Positions 13,725 to 14,643 of a stretch of 14,643 nt of DNA are shown piece by piece (position 1 is the first letter of the stretch; each line of letters opens with the position of its first letter). The DNA comes from Bacteroidota bacterium (GTDB lineage Bacteria; Bacteroidota; Ignavibacteria; Ignavibacteriales; Ignavibacteriaceae): assembly GCA_021796135.1 (NCBI GenBank), contig JAJYOQ010000053.1, positions 1 to 14,643 of the forward strand, read 5' to 3'. The notes beneath the pieces were generated by a model. It was not told where the DNA came from. It saw only the letters and a program-made list of their open reading frames with translations, and made no database searches. The position numbers and the translations under genes are program-made.

Positions 13725-14643
13725 TTAGCATTTGTTAAGGATTATTTTGAAGGTTGTTCCTTCTCCCGGTGAAGAAGACTTAACAAATATTTTCCCGTTA
13801 TGATAGGATTCAACTATTCTTTTTGATAAGCTTAAGCCTAAACCCCATCCTCTTCTTTTTGTACTATAACCCGGGCGGAATATATCTTTCCTTCTTTTCA
13901 TTTCAATGCCTTTGCCATTATCCGTTACATCAATTTCAATTTTGTTTTTGTTCGATTTCACATTAATCATAATTTTACCCATTTTATTTTCAATAGCATC
14001 TAAAGCATTTTTGATAAGATTTTCAATTACCCACTCAAATAACTCAGAGTTTAATTCTGCTTCTGCATGTTGATCACCATCAAAAGATAGTTCCACACTT
14101 TTGCCTGTTTGAGGAAGTCTTCTCTGGAAGTAATCTACTACTCTTTTGATTTCCTCATAAACAACTTTCTTCTTGATCTCAGGTTTAGCTCCGATTTTTG
14201 AGAATCTATAAGTTATTTTATTTAACCTTTGGACGTCATTTTCAATTTCATCTGCAATATCCAGAACTTTATCATTGTCTTTATAATTCATTTTCAACAT
14301 TTCTAACCATCCCATAAGGCTTGAAATGGGAGTCCCAAATTGATGTGCAGTCTCTTTAGCCATACCGACCCATATATTACTTTGTTCACTTCTTTTTATA
14401 TTGCTAAACCCGACATAACCAATTATTATAAAAAGTCCTGCAATAATAATCTGAAGCATCGGATAATATTTAAGCTGATTAATCAAATCTGAATCGCCGT
14501 AATGAATTCTTTGCAATAAAATAGAATCTTTATAAGTAATAGAAATAGGTTTATTCTCAAGATCCATCTCTTTTATTTTATTTTCAAAAAACTTTTCAAG
14601 CTGTTTATTAGTTAGGGAAGTATCATATTTTATATTTCCCATC
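13725..14643 (-). CDS. Membrane sensor histidine kinase, C-terminal part (5' end outside window)
   Basis: At least 305 residues are visible, counted from an in-frame Met at the edge. That Met is probably internal (MGNIKYD, like the tail of a D-x-NGxIxxGN sensor segment), and the true N-terminus with a further membrane helix probably lies beyond the window. The layout is a sensor segment (1-55), a membrane helix (about 61-80, QIIIAGLFIIIGYVGF), an HisKA dimerisation region with MAKETAHQFGTPISSLMGW, where H100 is the phosphoacceptor, and a HATPase domain. The ATPase domain has an N box (ENLIKNALDAIE, 207-218), G1 (DNGKGI, 241-246), F box (IFRPGYSTK) and G2 (GWGLGLSLSK). All catalytic boxes are intact. 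It autophosphorylates and passes the phosphate to a response regulator not seen here. It converges on aroB across the structured gap. Confidence 0.93.
   Translation of the reverse strand, partial: MGNIKYDTSLTNKQLEKFFENKIKEMDLENKPISITYKDSILLQRIHYGDSDLINQLKYYPMLQIIIAGLFIIIGYVGFSNIKRSEQSNIWVGMAKETAHQFGTPISSLMGWLEMLKMNYKDNDKVLDIADEIENDVQRLNKITYRFSKIGAKPEIKKKVVYEEIKRVVDYFQRRLPQTGKSVELSFDGDQHAEAELNSELFEWVIENLIKNALDAIENKMGKIMINVKSNKNKIEIDVTDNGKGIEMKRRKDIFRPGYSTKRRGWGLGLSLSKRIVESYHNGKIFVKSSSPGEGTTFKIILNKC

Noticed and set aside
14640..14642. ATG at the window edge as the histidine kinase start
   Set aside because: The sequence after it reads like the middle of a sensor domain, and only one membrane helix follows. 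Family members have an upstream helix, so the gene almost certainly continues outside the window.
1..14643. CRISPR arrays, tRNA or rRNA genes, phage or defence genes
   Set aside because: No regularly spaced repeats, tRNA-like T-loop sequences, rRNA blocks, or phage or defence protein families were recognised on either strand.

Overview
The window looks like chromosomal DNA from a member of the Bacteroidota/Ignavibacteriota (FCB) side of the bacterial tree. The sequence is strongly AT-rich. Most genes have weak or no Shine-Dalgarno sequence. One gene encodes a secreted beta-propeller protein with a type IX secretion-type C-terminal domain. The promoter of the regulator gene carries the TAnnTTTG element typical of Bacteroidetes sigma factors. 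The histidine kinase has the AHQxGTPISSLMGW signature common in this group. No species can be named from this alone.

Left edge (1-1541): the last 40 codons of a ROK-family kinase/regulator gene are followed by a complete IS256-family insertion sequence (about 127-1533). It has an intact DDE transposase, imperfect terminal inverted repeats, a strong subterminal hairpin and an 8-bp target duplication, ATTTAATT. The element landed in the few bases where the ROK gene and the convergent ABC-F gene ended. The duplication gave each gene its own stop codon, so neither is damaged.

Minus-strand cluster (9408 down to 1536): a Crp/Fnr-family regulator, a PHP-domain phosphoesterase, lumazine synthase (ribH), a GT-C-type polytopic membrane protein related to TMTC/PMT glycosyltransferases, a PorZ-like propeller protein and an ABC-F ATPase. 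The first five are packed within 1-22 nt of each other and probably form one operon. The ABC-F gene follows a 70-nt gap with its own promoter candidate. The regulator's promoter contains an almost perfect Fnr-type box, matching the ETISR recognition helix of the encoded protein, so autoregulation is likely.

Plus-strand block (9611-13417): a membrane-anchored PpiD/SurA-type periplasmic chaperone-isomerase closed by a clear intrinsic terminator, then shikimate kinase (aroK) and 3-dehydroquinate synthase (aroB), 6 nt apart, two steps of the shikimate pathway.

Right edge (13418-14643): a 307-nt gap holds a possible small transcription unit (promoter candidate, strong hairpin, ribosome site plus 35-codon ORF, weak terminator). 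Then comes the C-terminal part of a membrane sensor histidine kinase on the minus strand, whose N-terminus lies outside the window.

Most genes are housekeeping. I do not see a clear novel defence or mobile system. The points most worth a second look are the IS insertion site, the autoregulatory Fnr-type box, the glycosyltransferase-PorZ pairing and the structured intergenic unit.
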